Notes under the pieces: model-generated
The model's input: the letters and a program-made list of their open reading frames with translations, nothing else
Told to the model about the DNA's origin: nothing
The model's database searches: none
Position numbers and translations under genes: made by a program
In this document: piece after piece, positions 1 to 9,261 of the stretch
How positions within the stretch are numbered: the first letter of the stretch is position 1
Layout: each line of letters opens with the position of its first letter
Source: Halobacillus aidingensis
GTDB lineage: Bacteria; Bacillota; Bacilli; Bacillales; Halobacillaceae
Direction of reading: 5' to 3'
NCBI RefSeq assembly: GCF_900104185.1
Contig: NZ_FNIZ01000009.1
Coordinates: 62,001-126,000, forward strand
DNA length: 64,000 bases

Positions 1-205
1 GAAAAATGGCCGGATCGAAAGTGATCTGTACCGCTTCCCTGTGACCCGTCGTTTCCGTGACCACCTGCATGTACATCGGGTTTTCTGTATGTCCCCCTGT
101 ATAGCCTGATACAATGGATTCGATTCCAGGACGTTCATCGAAAGGTTCGACCATACACCAGAAGCATCCCCCGGCAAATGTCGCTTTTTCTAATTGTGTA
201 CTCAA
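1..205 (-). CDS. msrA: Peptide methionine sulfoxide reductase MsrA (C-terminus beyond window edge)
   Basis: This is the N-terminal 68 residues of a methionine-S-sulfoxide reductase, which repairs oxidised methionine in proteins. The reading frame shows the family signature GGCFWC near residues 12-17, where the first Cys is the nucleophile, followed by the conserved SGYTGG and TGHREAVQI stretches. The start is TTG at 203-205, seven bases after a perfect AGGAGG; no ATG is available in frame. The rest of the gene lies outside the window. The identification rests on the catalytic motif and is secure; the true length cannot be judged. Confidence 0.93.
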   Translation of the reverse strand, partial: MSTQLEKATFAGGCFWCMVEPFDERPGIESIVSGYTGGHTENPMYMQVVTETTGHREAVQITFDPAIF

Positions 206-267
206 TATATAACCTCCTAAGGCATAGGTGCTCATTTCTATAATTAGATATGTTCTTATTCTTGCTA

Positions 268-323
268 ACTCTACAAAAAAAATCAAGCTACACGCACAGC
301 CTAAATGTATAATTTAGGCTGTG
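268..323 (-). terminator. Putative terminator of yqfQ
   Basis: A 12-bp perfect inverted repeat (295-306 with 312-323) overlaps the last codons and the stop of yqfQ. On the minus strand it is followed, after about 16 bases, by an eight-T run. The gap between stem and T-run is longer than usual, so efficiency is uncertain. Confidence 0.55.
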
Positions 324-834
324 ATGCACCTTGAGATCGTTTTTTCTCTTTTTTATCGAGAACACTTGTTGATTCCCATTCCTGAGAAACAGACGGTTTC
401 TTACTGCTTTCGTCCAATGGTACAAGACTCTCATCATCATCGTCTGGCTCATTCATGATTTTCATCATATTGATCATGGCAGGAATGTTTTTCAGCATCG
501 GTCCGTATTGCTGCATCATTGGTGCTGCCGATTGCATGGCTTTCAGGGCAGTCTGCATATGACCAAGCCATCCAGCTCCTCCTGTTTTTGCAGCTGTCCC
601 TGCAGCACCAAGAGCCTGCGCACCAAAACCAGTACCTCCACCTCCACCGAGAACTCCTGGGAATCCGGCGCCGAAACCTGTATTTCCTAAAAAGCCTGGA
701 GCTCCAAAGCCGCCAAAACCCCGGCTGCCCGCATTTAGATACGGGGCCATCGAGCGCATCATTTGCGGTGCAGCTTGCTGAAACCCTGGGAACTGGCCCA
801 TAGGAGGGAAAGGCGGTTGACCTGTCGGAAACAT
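301..834 (-). CDS. yqfQ: YqfQ/VrrA-family glycine-rich protein
   Basis: This 177-residue protein has a Gly/Phe/Pro/Gln-rich N-terminal half (residues about 1-85) with irregular GFGAG-type repeats. A conserved helical segment follows around residues 100-130, [16 protein letters not shown], which is the hallmark of the YqfQ/VrrA family. The tail is acidic (EPDDDDES) and then basic. VrrA in Bacillus anthracis is known for variable repeat numbers in this low-complexity part. The function is unknown; association with the spore surface has been suggested for some relatives, but nothing here shows it. It is a single gene with its own hairpin at the end. Confidence 0.8.
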   Translation of the reverse strand: MFPTGQPPFPPMGQFPGFQQAAPQMMRSMAPYLNAGSRGFGGFGAPGFLGNTGFGAGFPGVLGGGGGTGFGAQALGAAGTAAKTGGAGWLGHMQTALKAMQSAAPMMQQYGPMLKNIPAMINMMKIMNEPDDDDESLVPLDESSKKPSVSQEWESTSVLDKKEKKRSQGASQPKLYI

Positions 835-878
835 AAAAACCCCTCCGAAACGTTAGAATACTCTAGCATATGCCTTTT

Positions 879-1583
879 TTATGAACTGGTTTGGGCTCCT
901 GTCTCTATGTTAGCTGGGGGTAACGACCAATCCACCGGATCCATCCCGTTGTTGCATAAAAAAGTATTCGCCTGAGAAAATGGCCGACTACCGAAAAAGC
1001 CTCTATGTGCGGCAAATGGACTGGGATGAGACGAAGTCAGCACTAGATGTTTTTCACGATTAATGAAAGAGCCTTTCTTTTGTGCATGTTTCCCCCACAA
1101 AAAGAATACTACCGGTTTCTTTCTTTCATTCAATGTTTGAATGACTGCATCTGTGAATGTTTCCCATCCTAATCCTCTGTGAGAATTTGCATCCCCTTCC
1201 CTCACTGTTAATACATCGTTTAAAAGAAGCACCCCTTGGTCTGCCCAAGAATGAAGGGAGCCATGATCTGGAGGTTGAACACCCAGATCCTCCTTTAGTT
1301 CTTTGTAAATATTCCGAAGGGATGGTGGGATACGATTGCCGGGTCGGACTGAAAAACTGAGCCCATGAGCCTGGTTCTTTCCATGATAAGGATCTTGACC
1401 AAGAATCACTACCTTTGTTGACGAATAAGGTGTGTATCGTAGGGCTGCGAAAACATCATCATAGGCAGGATGGATGGAGTGGGTTTTGTATTCCGTCTCT
1501 ATAATACTCTGCAATTTTTTAAAATAATCTTTTGTAAACTCTTCGTTCAGGCGATCTGCCCAATCAGTGGCTAGTTGGATCAT
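879..1583 (-). CDS. ung: Uracil-DNA glycosylase, family 1
   Basis: Ung removes uracil from DNA to start base-excision repair. The catalytic motif GQDPYHG lies at residues 62-68 with the general-base Asp64, and the minor-groove loop HPSPFAAHRG lies near residue 187. Length is 234 residues, close to the usual 220-230. The open frame extends 49 codons further upstream, but the extension has no family similarity. The ATG at 1581-1583 has an AAGGAGG at the correct distance, so it was chosen. It runs in the same direction as sbcC but 180 bp beyond it, so it may have its own promoter. Confidence 0.97.
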   Translation of the reverse strand: MIQLATDWADRLNEEFTKDYFKKLQSIIETEYKTHSIHPAYDDVFAALRYTPYSSTKVVILGQDPYHGKNQAHGLSFSVRPGNRIPPSLRNIYKELKEDLGVQPPDHGSLHSWADQGVLLLNDVLTVREGDANSHRGLGWETFTDAVIQTLNERKKPVVFFLWGKHAQKKGSFINREKHLVLTSSHPSPFAAHRGFFGSRPFSQANTFLCNNGMDPVDWSLPPANIETGAQTSS

Positions 1584-1762
1584 CTGAACACCTCCTTCAT
1601 GAGCATTTCCCGCTGGAAAGTTCAGATATTTCCCGGGCAAGCGCAGAATATGACAAGTATCTTTGTTTATTTGTTTATCATGAACAGAGAATTTGGGGAC
1701 TACTGTTGAACATTGGCGCTTTTCAGACAAGACAATTCGGAGGGTAGGAAATATTCCTACCT

Positions 1763-4700
1763 TTATTGAAAGACAAATTCAACTTTCGATCCTTCCGGGC
1801 CGGCATCAATCTGCAATTTCGCAGGGATTTCCTCTTTCAATTGCTGCACGTGAGATATAATACCGAGCATCCGATTGCCGTCCTGCAGACTTCTCAGGCA
1901 GCCAATCGCTTGTTCTAACGAAAGGTCATCCAGTGTCCCGAAACCTTCATCGATGAACAGTGTGTCCAACTGCACACCACCGGCGTGAGCCTGGACGACA
2001 TCAGCCATTCCAAGAGCTAAACTTAAGGATGTTTTGAATCCTTCTCCGCCAGATAATGTCCTTACTGAACGCTGCTGCCCTGTATGATGATCGATCACCT
2101 CAAGATCAAGTCCACTTTGAGCCCCGCGCTTAGCGATAGAATCGCTCCGGATGAGTTGGTAACGGTGATCCGTCATCTGATCGAGGCGCAAATTGGCCTG
2201 TATGAGGATTTCATCCAAATAAGAAGCCAGCACATACCTCTCCAATGATAGGCGCAAATGATTGTCCCCGTTAGCAATCTGAGCTAACTCAGCGATATCA
2301 TAATATTTCGCAGCCAGTTCCCCTTGTTCTTCCACAAGCGCCCGTATATTTTCTCGTATAGATTCATTTTGTTGCAGAGATACGTTTAGATGATTCACGA
2401 CTTCCCGTTGCGCGTTCAGTTTTTCCTGCATTTCTTCCAATTTCTCTTGAACGGCGTTTAATTCTGGCCTTTCTTTTTCTTTCAGCTTCTGGTTCAACTC
2501 TTCCAACCGCTCATTGACGACATGCACCCTTTGTTGGTACTGCTGGATTTCGTTGATCATTTGTTCCATCTTTTGAGGCGCTCGAATGGCGGATTGATAT
2601 TCCTCGACCGATTCAAAAGAAAATTGAACAAGCGTTTGATCAAATTCCGTTTTCCGTTGTTCTAGAGCTTTTTTTCCTTGATCCAAGTAGTTCTGTCCTT
2701 CTTCTACAGAAGTTTGGATCTTCTGCCATTCGTCCCGTTTTCTTTGATATAAGCTTTGGATATCTTTCCATTTCTTATCTGCATTTTTATATAAGTTTTC
2801 AAGCTTGGCCGCTTCTTCAACTAATTCACCAGGATGATCGGTCGTGGAAGACACGTTTTCTTTTAATGTTTCCAACTCTGTTTTTCGCTTGGTTTGCTCC
2901 TGCTGTTGGTCATTGATGGTTTGCTGTAGCGCGTCTTTTTCTTTTTTTAGCGATTCCAAATGCTGATCCATCTGGTCTACTTTCTTCTCGATGGTTTGAA
3001 TAGCTTCTATTTTTTCTTTAAGGTCGTTATATTCTTCTAGTATTTTTTTCATCTCATCAGAGCAGGTCTGTCTTTCTTCTTCAATTGAATCTTCGGAGAG
3101 TTCGTGTTCCACTTTTAAATCGCTCCAGATGCTTTCCGTCAATTGACGCTGTGCTTCTCCTTCAGATTTCACCTGGATCAACTCATCCTGTACCTTCTCG
3201 AAGGATCGTTCTGCTTCTTTATGACGCTCCCTAAGACGATCCACCTGTTCTTCACTCATCACCTCATCCGGTTTTCCTGCCAGATCAGGGTGTTCAGGTG
3301 AGCCGCACACAGGACACGGTGTGCCATCACTTAAATGTAAGGATAGGGTGTACGCATGATGTTTTCTAATATCATCCAGCGCTTTTTCATAAGTCTCTTT
3401 TATTGACTGTAACGTTTGTTTTTCTTCTTGATAGCCTTTGAAAATAGACTGATATTTTGTGCGTAGCTTGGCCAATTGGAACCACTCTTTGGATAAGCGT
3501 TCAACGGTTTCTTTTCTGATTTTCAAGTTCTGATAAGACTGCTTTTTCTCATAAGCCGCTTCTCTTAAAGACCTTTCGCCTTTCATTTTTTCTTTCATCA
3601 ATTTCGTGTCTTCATGTATCTTTTGTTCCGTTTCCTTTAAATCTGAGAGGGAACGACGTTTCTTGTCCATATCCTTTTCGAGATCTTCTAGTCCTTGATT
3701 CTTTTTCAAAAACTCTTCCAAATGCTCTTTTTCTCTTAATTTTTGTTGCCAGGCTTCTTTTAACCTGTCACGATCTTCTTGTTGATCCGCTTCCTTTACA
3801 TATTCTTCGTGAACATCATGAAACTCTGATTTCACACGATTGTATGTCTCTTCTCTCTCTTTTTGGGTCGAACAAAGTTGATCAAGTTCTCTTTTTCGTT
3901 CTTCGTACTGCTTTTCATAGGGCCGGACCTCCGCTGCCTGTTTAGCATCGGCATACTCTTTCTCCAAACCTTTGATGGCAGTCGAATTTTCTTCGAGTTT
4001 CTGATGTTCAATGGACAACCTGTCCCTTTCTTCAAAAAGATCCAGGAGCTGCTTTGATTCGAAGTACTGGTTTTGCAAGGTATCTGTAGTTTGCTGAAGT
4101 TGATTTACATAGGCTTTTTCATCAGAAACCATTTGTTTCTGATGATCGATCCGTTCATTCAATCGTTCCCGGACTTTTGAGAGTTCCTCGTTTTCCAAAT
4201 CAGCATCTGCCTCTTCGCCCCAAACGATTCTCTCTTTCTCCTGAGAAATTTTCCATTCAAATTGATTGATCTCCGTTTCCAGTGCCTTCGACTGTTTTTT
4301 GAAGTAGTCGGTCACTTCTGCGAAAAACTCCGTTTTGAAAATGCGCTGTAAAATTTCTTCTCTCTCTTTACTGTTTTCAGAGATTAACTTTCGGAATTCT
4401 CCTTGTGGAATCATGATCATTTTCCGAAATTGTTCATAATCAAGACCGAGAATTTCTTCAATGTATTCATTCACTTCTTTGATTTTCGATGCTACCAGTT
4501 TCTCTTCTTCGTCTTGTATGATATAAAAATCGGCACGGGCAGGGTCTTCTTTCCACCCCTCACCACGCTCCTTTTTTTTCATTTGTTTTGGCATCCGCAC
4601 AATGCGATACGTTTTGCCTCTTAGTTCGAAAGTGAATTCTACATAGGTTGGCTCTCCTGAATCTGCGAAATGACTGCGCATCGAGTCCTGGTCTCGATCG

Positions 4701-4876
4701 CTGCCACTCGCACGTCCGTAGAGGGCAAAGCACATCGCATCAAAAATCGTTGTTTTTCCTGCGCCTGTAGGACCGGTAATGAGGAAAATCGATTCTTCTC
4801 CTAAAGTAGTAAAATCAACCACCTGCTTATGACGATAAGGACCAAAAGCTGCCATCGTAAGAGTGAGTGCTTTCAT
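1763..4876 (-). CDS. sbcC: Exonuclease SbcCD subunit C (SMC-like ATPase)
   Basis: SbcC is the ATPase and tether subunit of the SbcCD (Rad50-Mre11-like) nuclease that opens DNA hairpins and processes blocked ends. The Walker A motif GPTGAGKTT lies at residues 35-43. Very long Gln/Glu/Lys-rich coiled coils flank a zinc hook CPVCG near residue 520. The ABC signature LSGGEG is near residue 942 and the Walker B FIDEGFGTLD near residue 974. The length of 1037 residues is normal. Its start lies one base after the sbcD stop, so translation is coupled and the two subunits are made together. Confidence 0.98.
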   Translation of the reverse strand: MKALTLTMAAFGPYRHKQVVDFTTLGEESIFLITGPTGAGKTTIFDAMCFALYGRASGSDRDQDSMRSHFADSGEPTYVEFTFELRGKTYRIVRMPKQMKKKERGEGWKEDPARADFYIIQDEEEKLVASKIKEVNEYIEEILGLDYEQFRKMIMIPQGEFRKLISENSKEREEILQRIFKTEFFAEVTDYFKKQSKALETEINQFEWKISQEKERIVWGEEADADLENEELSKVRERLNERIDHQKQMVSDEKAYVNQLQQTTDTLQNQYFESKQLLDLFEERDRLSIEHQKLEENSTAIKGLEKEYADAKQAAEVRPYEKQYEERKRELDQLCSTQKEREETYNRVKSEFHDVHEEYVKEADQQEDRDRLKEAWQQKLREKEHLEEFLKKNQGLEDLEKDMDKKRRSLSDLKETEQKIHEDTKLMKEKMKGERSLREAAYEKKQSYQNLKIRKETVERLSKEWFQLAKLRTKYQSIFKGYQEEKQTLQSIKETYEKALDDIRKHHAYTLSLHLSDGTPCPVCGSPEHPDLAGKPDEVMSEEQVDRLRERHKEAERSFEKVQDELIQVKSEGEAQRQLTESIWSDLKVEHELSEDSIEEERQTCSDEMKKILEEYNDLKEKIEAIQTIEKKVDQMDQHLESLKKEKDALQQTINDQQQEQTKRKTELETLKENVSSTTDHPGELVEEAAKLENLYKNADKKWKDIQSLYQRKRDEWQKIQTSVEEGQNYLDQGKKALEQRKTEFDQTLVQFSFESVEEYQSAIRAPQKMEQMINEIQQYQQRVHVVNERLEELNQKLKEKERPELNAVQEKLEEMQEKLNAQREVVNHLNVSLQQNESIRENIRALVEEQGELAAKYYDIAELAQIANGDNHLRLSLERYVLASYLDEILIQANLRLDQMTDHRYQLIRSDSIAKRGAQSGLDLEVIDHHTGQQRSVRTLSGGEGFKTSLSLALGMADVVQAHAGGVQLDTLFIDEGFGTLDDLSLEQAIGCLRSLQDGNRMLGIISHVQQLKEEIPAKLQIDAGPEGSKVEFVFQ

Positions 4877-4877
4877 C

Positions 4878-6032
4878 TTATCTCCCCCTCTCTTCTTTTC
4901 TCAGCTTATCTATGGCTTGTTCGATCAATTCTTTCCGTTCTAGCGGGATCGATTCCCCTTTAATGTCTTCATAAAACGAAGCGAAAAGATCGGCGTGTGA
5001 GAGTTTCTGACGCTTTTTGACTTCCTGCAGTTCTTCCATTTGCAGGTTCGTCTTTGACCTACGTCTTTCCAAGTGAAGAATATTCGGGTACACCTTTCGT
5101 AATTTGCCCATCGGATCCACAAGCTGCCCATCATCTAAGAGGCGCACATGTAAGTAGTTTTCGGGATTTTCAGTGGCTTCTCCAGTAAGCAGGTCTTCAA
5201 AATAACCTTCAATGACTTGGAAATCTCTTAACGGCGTAAGTGGGATTTTTTCTAATACACAAGAACCTTCCCGATCCATATCAATCAGCGTCACAGATTT
5301 TGCATGATTGACTTCAGAAAACGAATATTTCAAAATCGATCCGCTGTACCTTATATAATCCTCCGTCACTCTCTGAGGCTGATGAAGGTGACCGAGGGCG
5401 ACATAAGAAAAAGCTTTGAATAAACGGGCATCCACATAAGGACTCCCACCAATCATAGACAAGCGCTCTTCAGATTCCGATTCCATCCCCCCGGCTAAAA
5501 AAGAGTGGCCAATCCAAACATGACGATCATCCATGTTAAAGCGTTGCTCGATATCCCGGATCAGAACTTCTGCTGCCTGTTGATGAGTTTTAATAGCTTC
5601 ATCTTCAAACGCATACGCCACTTCAGCAGGCTCTACATAAGGGATGAGATGAAAATGAACAGGTCCGTCTTGATCGTACAACGTGACAGGTTCTCTCTCT
5701 TTTTGTAACTTCGTATCTAAGAAGAGCCCTTGTTTCCTGAACATTTGACTGCCGAAGTTCAACCGATCAGGACTGTCATGGTTACCCGAAATCGCAAGAA
5801 CAGGAACCTGGTAGTCATTAATGAGAGTCGTCAACGTTTCATTCAGTAATTCCACCGCTTGTTTTGGTGGGATGGAACGATCGTAGAGATCCCCTGCAAT
5901 AATGATGACATCTGGCTTTTCTCTTTGTACTATTTCAACGAATTGCTGAAGAATATAGCGTTGGTCTTCCGTCATATGTACATAGTTCACGATTTTTCCC
6001 AAATGCCAGTCAGCCGTGTGTAATATTTTCAT
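4878..6032 (-). CDS. sbcD: Exonuclease SbcCD subunit D (Mre11-like nuclease)
   Basis: This is a metallophosphoesterase with the expected metal ligands: ADWH at residues 7-10, AGDLYD at 46-51, GNHD at 83-86, a GHSF histidine near 186 and GHLH near 224. Together with SbcC it forms the Mn-dependent nuclease for hairpins and protein-blocked ends. The length of 384 residues is typical. The ATG at 6032 follows a GAGAGG site. It is the first gene of a two-gene unit with sbcC, separated by a single base. Confidence 0.97.
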   Translation of the reverse strand: MKILHTADWHLGKIVNYVHMTEDQRYILQQFVEIVQREKPDVIIIAGDLYDRSIPPKQAVELLNETLTTLINDYQVPVLAISGNHDSPDRLNFGSQMFRKQGLFLDTKLQKEREPVTLYDQDGPVHFHLIPYVEPAEVAYAFEDEAIKTHQQAAEVLIRDIEQRFNMDDRHVWIGHSFLAGGMESESEERLSMIGGSPYVDARLFKAFSYVALGHLHQPQRVTEDYIRYSGSILKYSFSEVNHAKSVTLIDMDREGSCVLEKIPLTPLRDFQVIEGYFEDLLTGEATENPENYLHVRLLDDGQLVDPMGKLRKVYPNILHLERRRSKTNLQMEELQEVKKRQKLSHADLFASFYEDIKGESIPLERKELIEQAIDKLRKEERGR

Positions 6033-6047
6033 GGGTTCACCTCTCTT

Positions 6048-6266
6048 TTATTCTTCTTCTATTTTGTATTTCTCATATAATTGATCAAAAACGGATAAAG
6101 CAGAAGGAAATGGTGCATTCCACTCTAAATAGGAACTGATTTCATCATAAGATTTCGCCTGCTTTGGGAAGCTGTGGTCATCGAACATCCATTCAGCGAG
6201 TTGTTTTTCATCATTATTTTTCTTGTTCCCTCTGTATCTCATCATATAGTGGTAAAAAGATCTCAT
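6048..6266 (-). CDS. yozE: YozE family small protein (SAM-like fold)
   Basis: A 72-residue protein beginning MRSFYHYMMRYRG, the characteristic start of the YozE/UPF0346 family, with a conserved WMFDDHSFPK segment in the middle. The family has a SAM-like helical fold and no established function. The chosen ATG at 6264-6266 follows an AGGAGG ten bases upstream; the seven-codon extension is less likely. It ends 15 bp before sbcD in the same direction, so it may be transcribed with sbcDC. Confidence 0.85.
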   Translation of the reverse strand: MRSFYHYMMRYRGNKKNNDEKQLAEWMFDDHSFPKQAKSYDEISSYLEWNAPFPSALSVFDQLYEKYKIEEE

Positions 6267-6377
6267 CGGTTTAGTTCCTCCTCGCATATTCCTACATTAT
6301 TTTTATCATGTTCCGGCCTGTACAGCAAAAGATAATAGTGTAAAGAAAAGAAATCTAGATCTTTTTGAAAAAGTTAA

Positions 6378-6411
6378 AATAAAAAGCCCAGAGATGTGCA
6401 TCTCTGGGCCA
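6378..6411 (-). terminator. Rho-independent terminator after tatC
   Basis: An inverted repeat GCCCAGAGAT / ATCTCTGGGC is followed on the minus strand by a T-run. It lies 30 bp after the tatC stop and closes the thyA-dfrA-mobA-tat direction of transcription. Confidence 0.9.
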
Positions 6412-6440
6412 CTGCAAGTGACTCTTTATTCTCTGAATAT

Positions 6441-7196
6441 CTATTCTTCAGATTCCATGAATTCCCGGTGATTTTTAAGCTTCTTACGATAGACAATCCT
6501 CGATAGGATGATGCTTACCTCATACAAGAGTATTAAAGGAACCGCAACCACTAATTGCAGGATGAAATCCGGTGGGGAAATAATGGTTCCGATAATGATC
6601 AAAATAAAATACGCATATTTCCGTACTTTCACCAGAAAGACGGGATTGACGATGCCGAGGCTCGTCAAGAACATGATGATGATCGGTATCTCAAATAATA
6701 CCGCAAAAGGAATTGTTACTCTGAAAAGAAAGCGGAAATACCGCTCCACTGTATAAATTTCATTGAACATTCCATTATTAAGAGACAAGAGAAACGGCAG
6801 AATCAGCTGAACAAATACGATGTAGCCAAACGTGAGACCCGCTAGGAACAATAAAAAGATCGCGGGCACGTAGGAAAGCGAAACCCTCCGCTCTTTCGGT
6901 GTTAAGGCGGGTTTAACGAATAACCATATTTGTAACGATAAAATGGGCAATGTCCCAACGATCGCTACAAGGCTTGCAATCGTAAAAATGATCCAAATGA
7001 TTTCACCAGGACTCGTCATATTCAATTCAAACGGTAAATCTTTAATAAAAAATGTCTGTATTCTTTCAACATAGATAAAGCCTACAATGAAGAAAGTGAT
7101 AAAAAAAGCTAACGTCCATAATACGCGTTTTCGCAACTCACTCAAGTGATCGGTGACATTCATTTCGATATCCTGAGTTATCTTTTGTTCTGACAC
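6441..7196 (-). CDS. tatC: Sec-independent protein translocase TatC
   Basis: TatC is the membrane receptor that binds twin-arginine signal peptides of folded proteins. The sequence starts with the conserved cytoplasmic HLSELRKR box, followed by six predicted membrane segments and a conserved FEIPIIIMFLT region between segments 3 and 4. The length is 251 residues from a GTG at 7194-7196, which sits eight bases from a GGAGG; a second GTG three codons upstream is possible. It follows two tatA genes in the same direction, so this is a compact Tat cassette. QcrA in this window is a likely substrate. Confidence 0.95.
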   Translation of the reverse strand: MSEQKITQDIEMNVTDHLSELRKRVLWTLAFFITFFIVGFIYVERIQTFFIKDLPFELNMTSPGEIIWIIFTIASLVAIVGTLPILSLQIWLFVKPALTPKERRVSLSYVPAIFLLFLAGLTFGYIVFVQLILPFLLSLNNGMFNEIYTVERYFRFLFRVTIPFAVLFEIPIIIMFLTSLGIVNPVFLVKVRKYAYFILIIIGTIISPPDFILQLVVAVPLILLYEVSIILSRIVYRKKLKNHREFMESEE

Positions 7197-7274
7197 TACA
7201 TTCACCTCCAGGCTGATAGGAGCCTGACAAAAAGAAGATGTAAGGGAAAGCCCCTTACACCTTCTTTATTCATT

Positions 7275-7463
7275 TTATTCTTTGGTTTTCTTTTCTGTCT
7301 TACTGCTTTCATCATCAGACATAATGTCGCCTGTAGCTTTCTTGAATTCCTTAAGGGAACTACCGAACGCCTTCCCGATTTCAGGAAGTTTTGAAGGACC
7401 AAAAACGACAAGTGCGATGATTAAAATCAGAATGAGACCTGGTACACCAATGCTTGATAACAT
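7275..7463 (-). CDS. tatA: Twin-arginine translocase TatA (copy adjacent to tatC)
   Basis: A 62-residue TatA: one N-terminal membrane helix (residues 4-20), the hinge [14 protein letters not shown], an amphipathic helix and an acidic then lysine-rich tail. TatA oligomers form the translocation path of the Tat system. The ATG at 7461-7463 is nine bases from a GGAG; a TTG two codons upstream is an alternative. It is a diverged tandem duplicate of the next gene. The two proteins are nearly identical through the helix and hinge but differ in the tail. Confidence 0.92.
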   Translation of the reverse strand: MLSSIGVPGLILILIIALVVFGPSKLPEIGKAFGSSLKEFKKATGDIMSDDESSKTEKKTKE

Positions 7464-7508
7464 GGTCAATCACTCCATTAGTTATGTCTTAAGAAAATTA
7501 TGCTTATG

Positions 7509-7691
7509 TTATTTATTCGTTTTTTCTTCACTAGAGTCACTTGTTAGATCACGAGCAGAGTTTTTAAATTCTTTCAACGTTTCTCCAGCAGCCTTCCCGA
7601 TTTCAGGCAATTTCTTCGGGCCGAAAATGACTAACGCAATCGTCAAAATCAAAATCAGACCTGGTATTCCGATACTTGACAGCATGTCCAT
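7509..7691 (-). CDS. tatA: Twin-arginine translocase TatA (second copy)
   Basis: A 60-residue TatA paralogue with the same membrane helix, [14 protein letters not shown] hinge and charged tail. It starts at the ATG at 7689-7691 behind AAGG. Having two TatA-type subunits upstream of one TatC could mean separate roles, such as a TatB-like adaptor and a pore former, or simple dosage. Firmicute systems usually need only one bifunctional TatA, so the duplication is notable. No motif distinguishes a TatB function. Confidence 0.92.
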   Translation of the reverse strand: MDMLSSIGIPGLILILTIALVIFGPKKLPEIGKAAGETLKEFKNSARDLTSDSSEEKTNK

Positions 7692-7817
7692 TCACCGCCT
7701 TCAACACGTACTTTAAATCTATTTTACAAGAGTAGACAAAGAAAAGAAACAACTTCACCTAAAATTTCTTACCATCTTTATCTTTCCTATCATATCATGC
7801 CCTGTATTCTATTGTCT

Positions 7818-8417
7818 CTACCTCTTCCACTTTTTAAACAAATCTCTTGCTAACGCGTATTCCCCTGGTGTGTTCATATTAAAAAAGTGCATGGAAAGTT
7901 TCTCGTGATCGATGCCTGGATAAGTAGTCAATTCTTTTGTCTTAATATTATCAAAAAGCCCTCGGACTTTCCTGCCGCCTTGAGATAGATAAGACTCCAG
8001 TTTGTCTAAAATCCGGATATGATACACTCCGGAGACAGGCTGAAATCGACCATCATAGACAGGAATCACCGCATCTACCGTTTCATCCGCCTCTTGAATC
8101 AAATGACGATAAACTTCTTCACTTACGAAAGGAGTATCACATGCAGCCAAGATAAACCATGTGGCCGGCTTTTCTTTCATGACCGCATGCAATCCAGCAA
8201 GGGGGCCAGCATCTTCGTAAATGTCCTCAACGACCGTGTAGGGGACGTTTTTTCGTGCATTCTGGTTCACTATGATGTTGTCGGTCACCTTTGAAAGAGT
8301 CGAAGCAATCAACTCCAATGAGGTTATAGAATCGAAAGTCAAAGAAGATTTAGCGGTCCCCATTCTTGTTGATCCTCCCCCATTGAGAATCACTCCACAC
8401 AATTCCTTTTGTTTCAT
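7818..8417 (-). CDS. mobA: Molybdenum cofactor guanylyltransferase MobA
   Basis: MobA attaches GMP to molybdopterin to give the bis-MGD cofactor of DMSO-reductase-type enzymes. The nucleotide-binding signature LNGGGSTRMG lies at residues 11-20, followed by a conserved lysine. AACDTPFV (metal-binding Asp) and PVSGVYH further on are also typical. The length of 199 residues is normal. Its ATG shares a base with the dfrA stop (TAATG), so translation is coupled. No other molybdopterin gene is in the window; the neighbours are dfrA and the Tat genes. Confidence 0.9.
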   Translation of the reverse strand: MKQKELCGVILNGGGSTRMGTAKSSLTFDSITSLELIASTLSKVTDNIIVNQNARKNVPYTVVEDIYEDAGPLAGLHAVMKEKPATWFILAACDTPFVSEEVYRHLIQEADETVDAVIPVYDGRFQPVSGVYHIRILDKLESYLSQGGRKVRGLFDNIKTKELTTYPGIDHEKLSMHFFNMNTPGEYALARDLFKKWKR

Positions 8418-8911
8418 TAGGAGCTCTTCCGGTCGTAGGTACGGAAATAATAGTCATACGGGTTTTTTTCATCTTTCAGACCCTTCGTCTCAGAAACAAG
8501 GGTCCACTCGGCTTCGTCATACTCCGGAAAATAAGTGTCCCCCTCAAAGCTTGCATCGATATAAGTCAAATACATACGGTCCGCATAAGGAAGCATTTTT
8601 TCAAAAAGTACACTTCCACCGATCACGAACCATTCTTTATCCGGGTTATTCTTCTCCATTTGAAGAATTTCATCAATGGAATGGATCACTGTACATCCTT
8701 CACGGTCATAATTCTCATTGCTTGTAATAACGATGTGCTCCCGCTCAGGAAGAGGTTGTGGAAAGGACTCAAATGTTTTCCTTCCCATAATGATTGTTTT
8801 TCCCCATGTGGTGTCCTTGAAAAATTTAAAGTCGTTCGGAATATGCCATGGTAAATCATTGTCTTTTCCAATCAATCTGTTTTTATCCATTGCAAATATG
8901 AATGAAATCAT
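8417..8911 (-). CDS. dfrA: Dihydrofolate reductase
   Basis: This enzyme reduces dihydrofolate to tetrahydrofolate with NADPH and recycles the dihydrofolate made by ThyA. The motif LPWHIPNDFKFFK (residues 20-32, with the catalytic Asp) and the cofactor segment MGRKTFESFPQPLP are clear, and GGSVLFEKMLPYAD is the second nucleotide loop. The length is 164 residues from the ATG at 8909-8911, eight bases after GAGG; a GTG three codons earlier is less well spaced. In many Bacillaceae it directly follows thyA, but here about 570 bp of repeat sequence separate them. Confidence 0.96.
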   Translation of the reverse strand: MISFIFAMDKNRLIGKDNDLPWHIPNDFKFFKDTTWGKTIIMGRKTFESFPQPLPEREHIVITSNENYDREGCTVIHSIDEILQMEKNNPDKEWFVIGGSVLFEKMLPYADRMYLTYIDASFEGDTYFPEYDEAEWTLVSETKGLKDEKNPYDYYFRTYDRKSS

Positions 8912-8979
8912 CCTTAACACCTCTTTTATTAAAATTTGCTTTATTAAACGCTGGTTTTATTTTTTGGTTATTAAAGTAT

Positions 8980-9180
8980 ATGGCAGGATTAAGGAAGACT
9001 CGATTTCGAGACGTTTGTGAGATTCTAGGGGCTGCGGGAAAAGGTTCGCTTTCCATGGGGCGGGCGCTGAGCCTCCTCGGACTACGTCCTGTGGGGTCTC
9101 AGCTGTCTCGCACATCCCATAGGAGTCTTCACCGTTTCCCCTTCGCCCCTTTACCATATGATGTTCTCGAAATCCCTTCT
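8980..9180 (-). repeat. Structured intergenic repeat, family 1 copy A
   Basis: A GC-rich element of about 200 bp. Read on the minus strand it has the order: outer arm TTTCGAGAAC, a GGGGAAACGG block, ACTCCTATGGGA, GAGACCCCACAGGACG, AGTCCGAGGAGGCTCA, CATGGAAAGCGAA, outer arm GTCTCGAAAT and then CTGCCATATACTT. The same modules in the same order occur at 9262-9440 and 14562-14768 and partly at 48870-49020. The outer arms are complementary, so the element can fold into a large branched hairpin. Short reading frames inside it are not convincing genes. Confidence 0.8.
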
Positions 9181-9261
9181 ATAGTACCCTGCCTAGTTAT
9201 GTTGTAAAGTCCTGTTTAAACCGTGTCGGTATAGGATTCTTAACTATTAAAGCTCCTGTTC

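Noticed and set aside
1743-1762. Short palindrome GGTAGGAA / TTCCTACC after sbcC as a terminator
   Set aside because: No T-run on the minus strand follows the stem, so it was not called as a terminator.
8902-9207. Overlapping open frames of 60-100 codons on both strands in the thyA-dfrA gap
   Set aside because: They lie in the family 1 repeats, have no ribosome-binding sites, and their translations follow the repeat modules. The same pseudo-peptides appear at the other copies.
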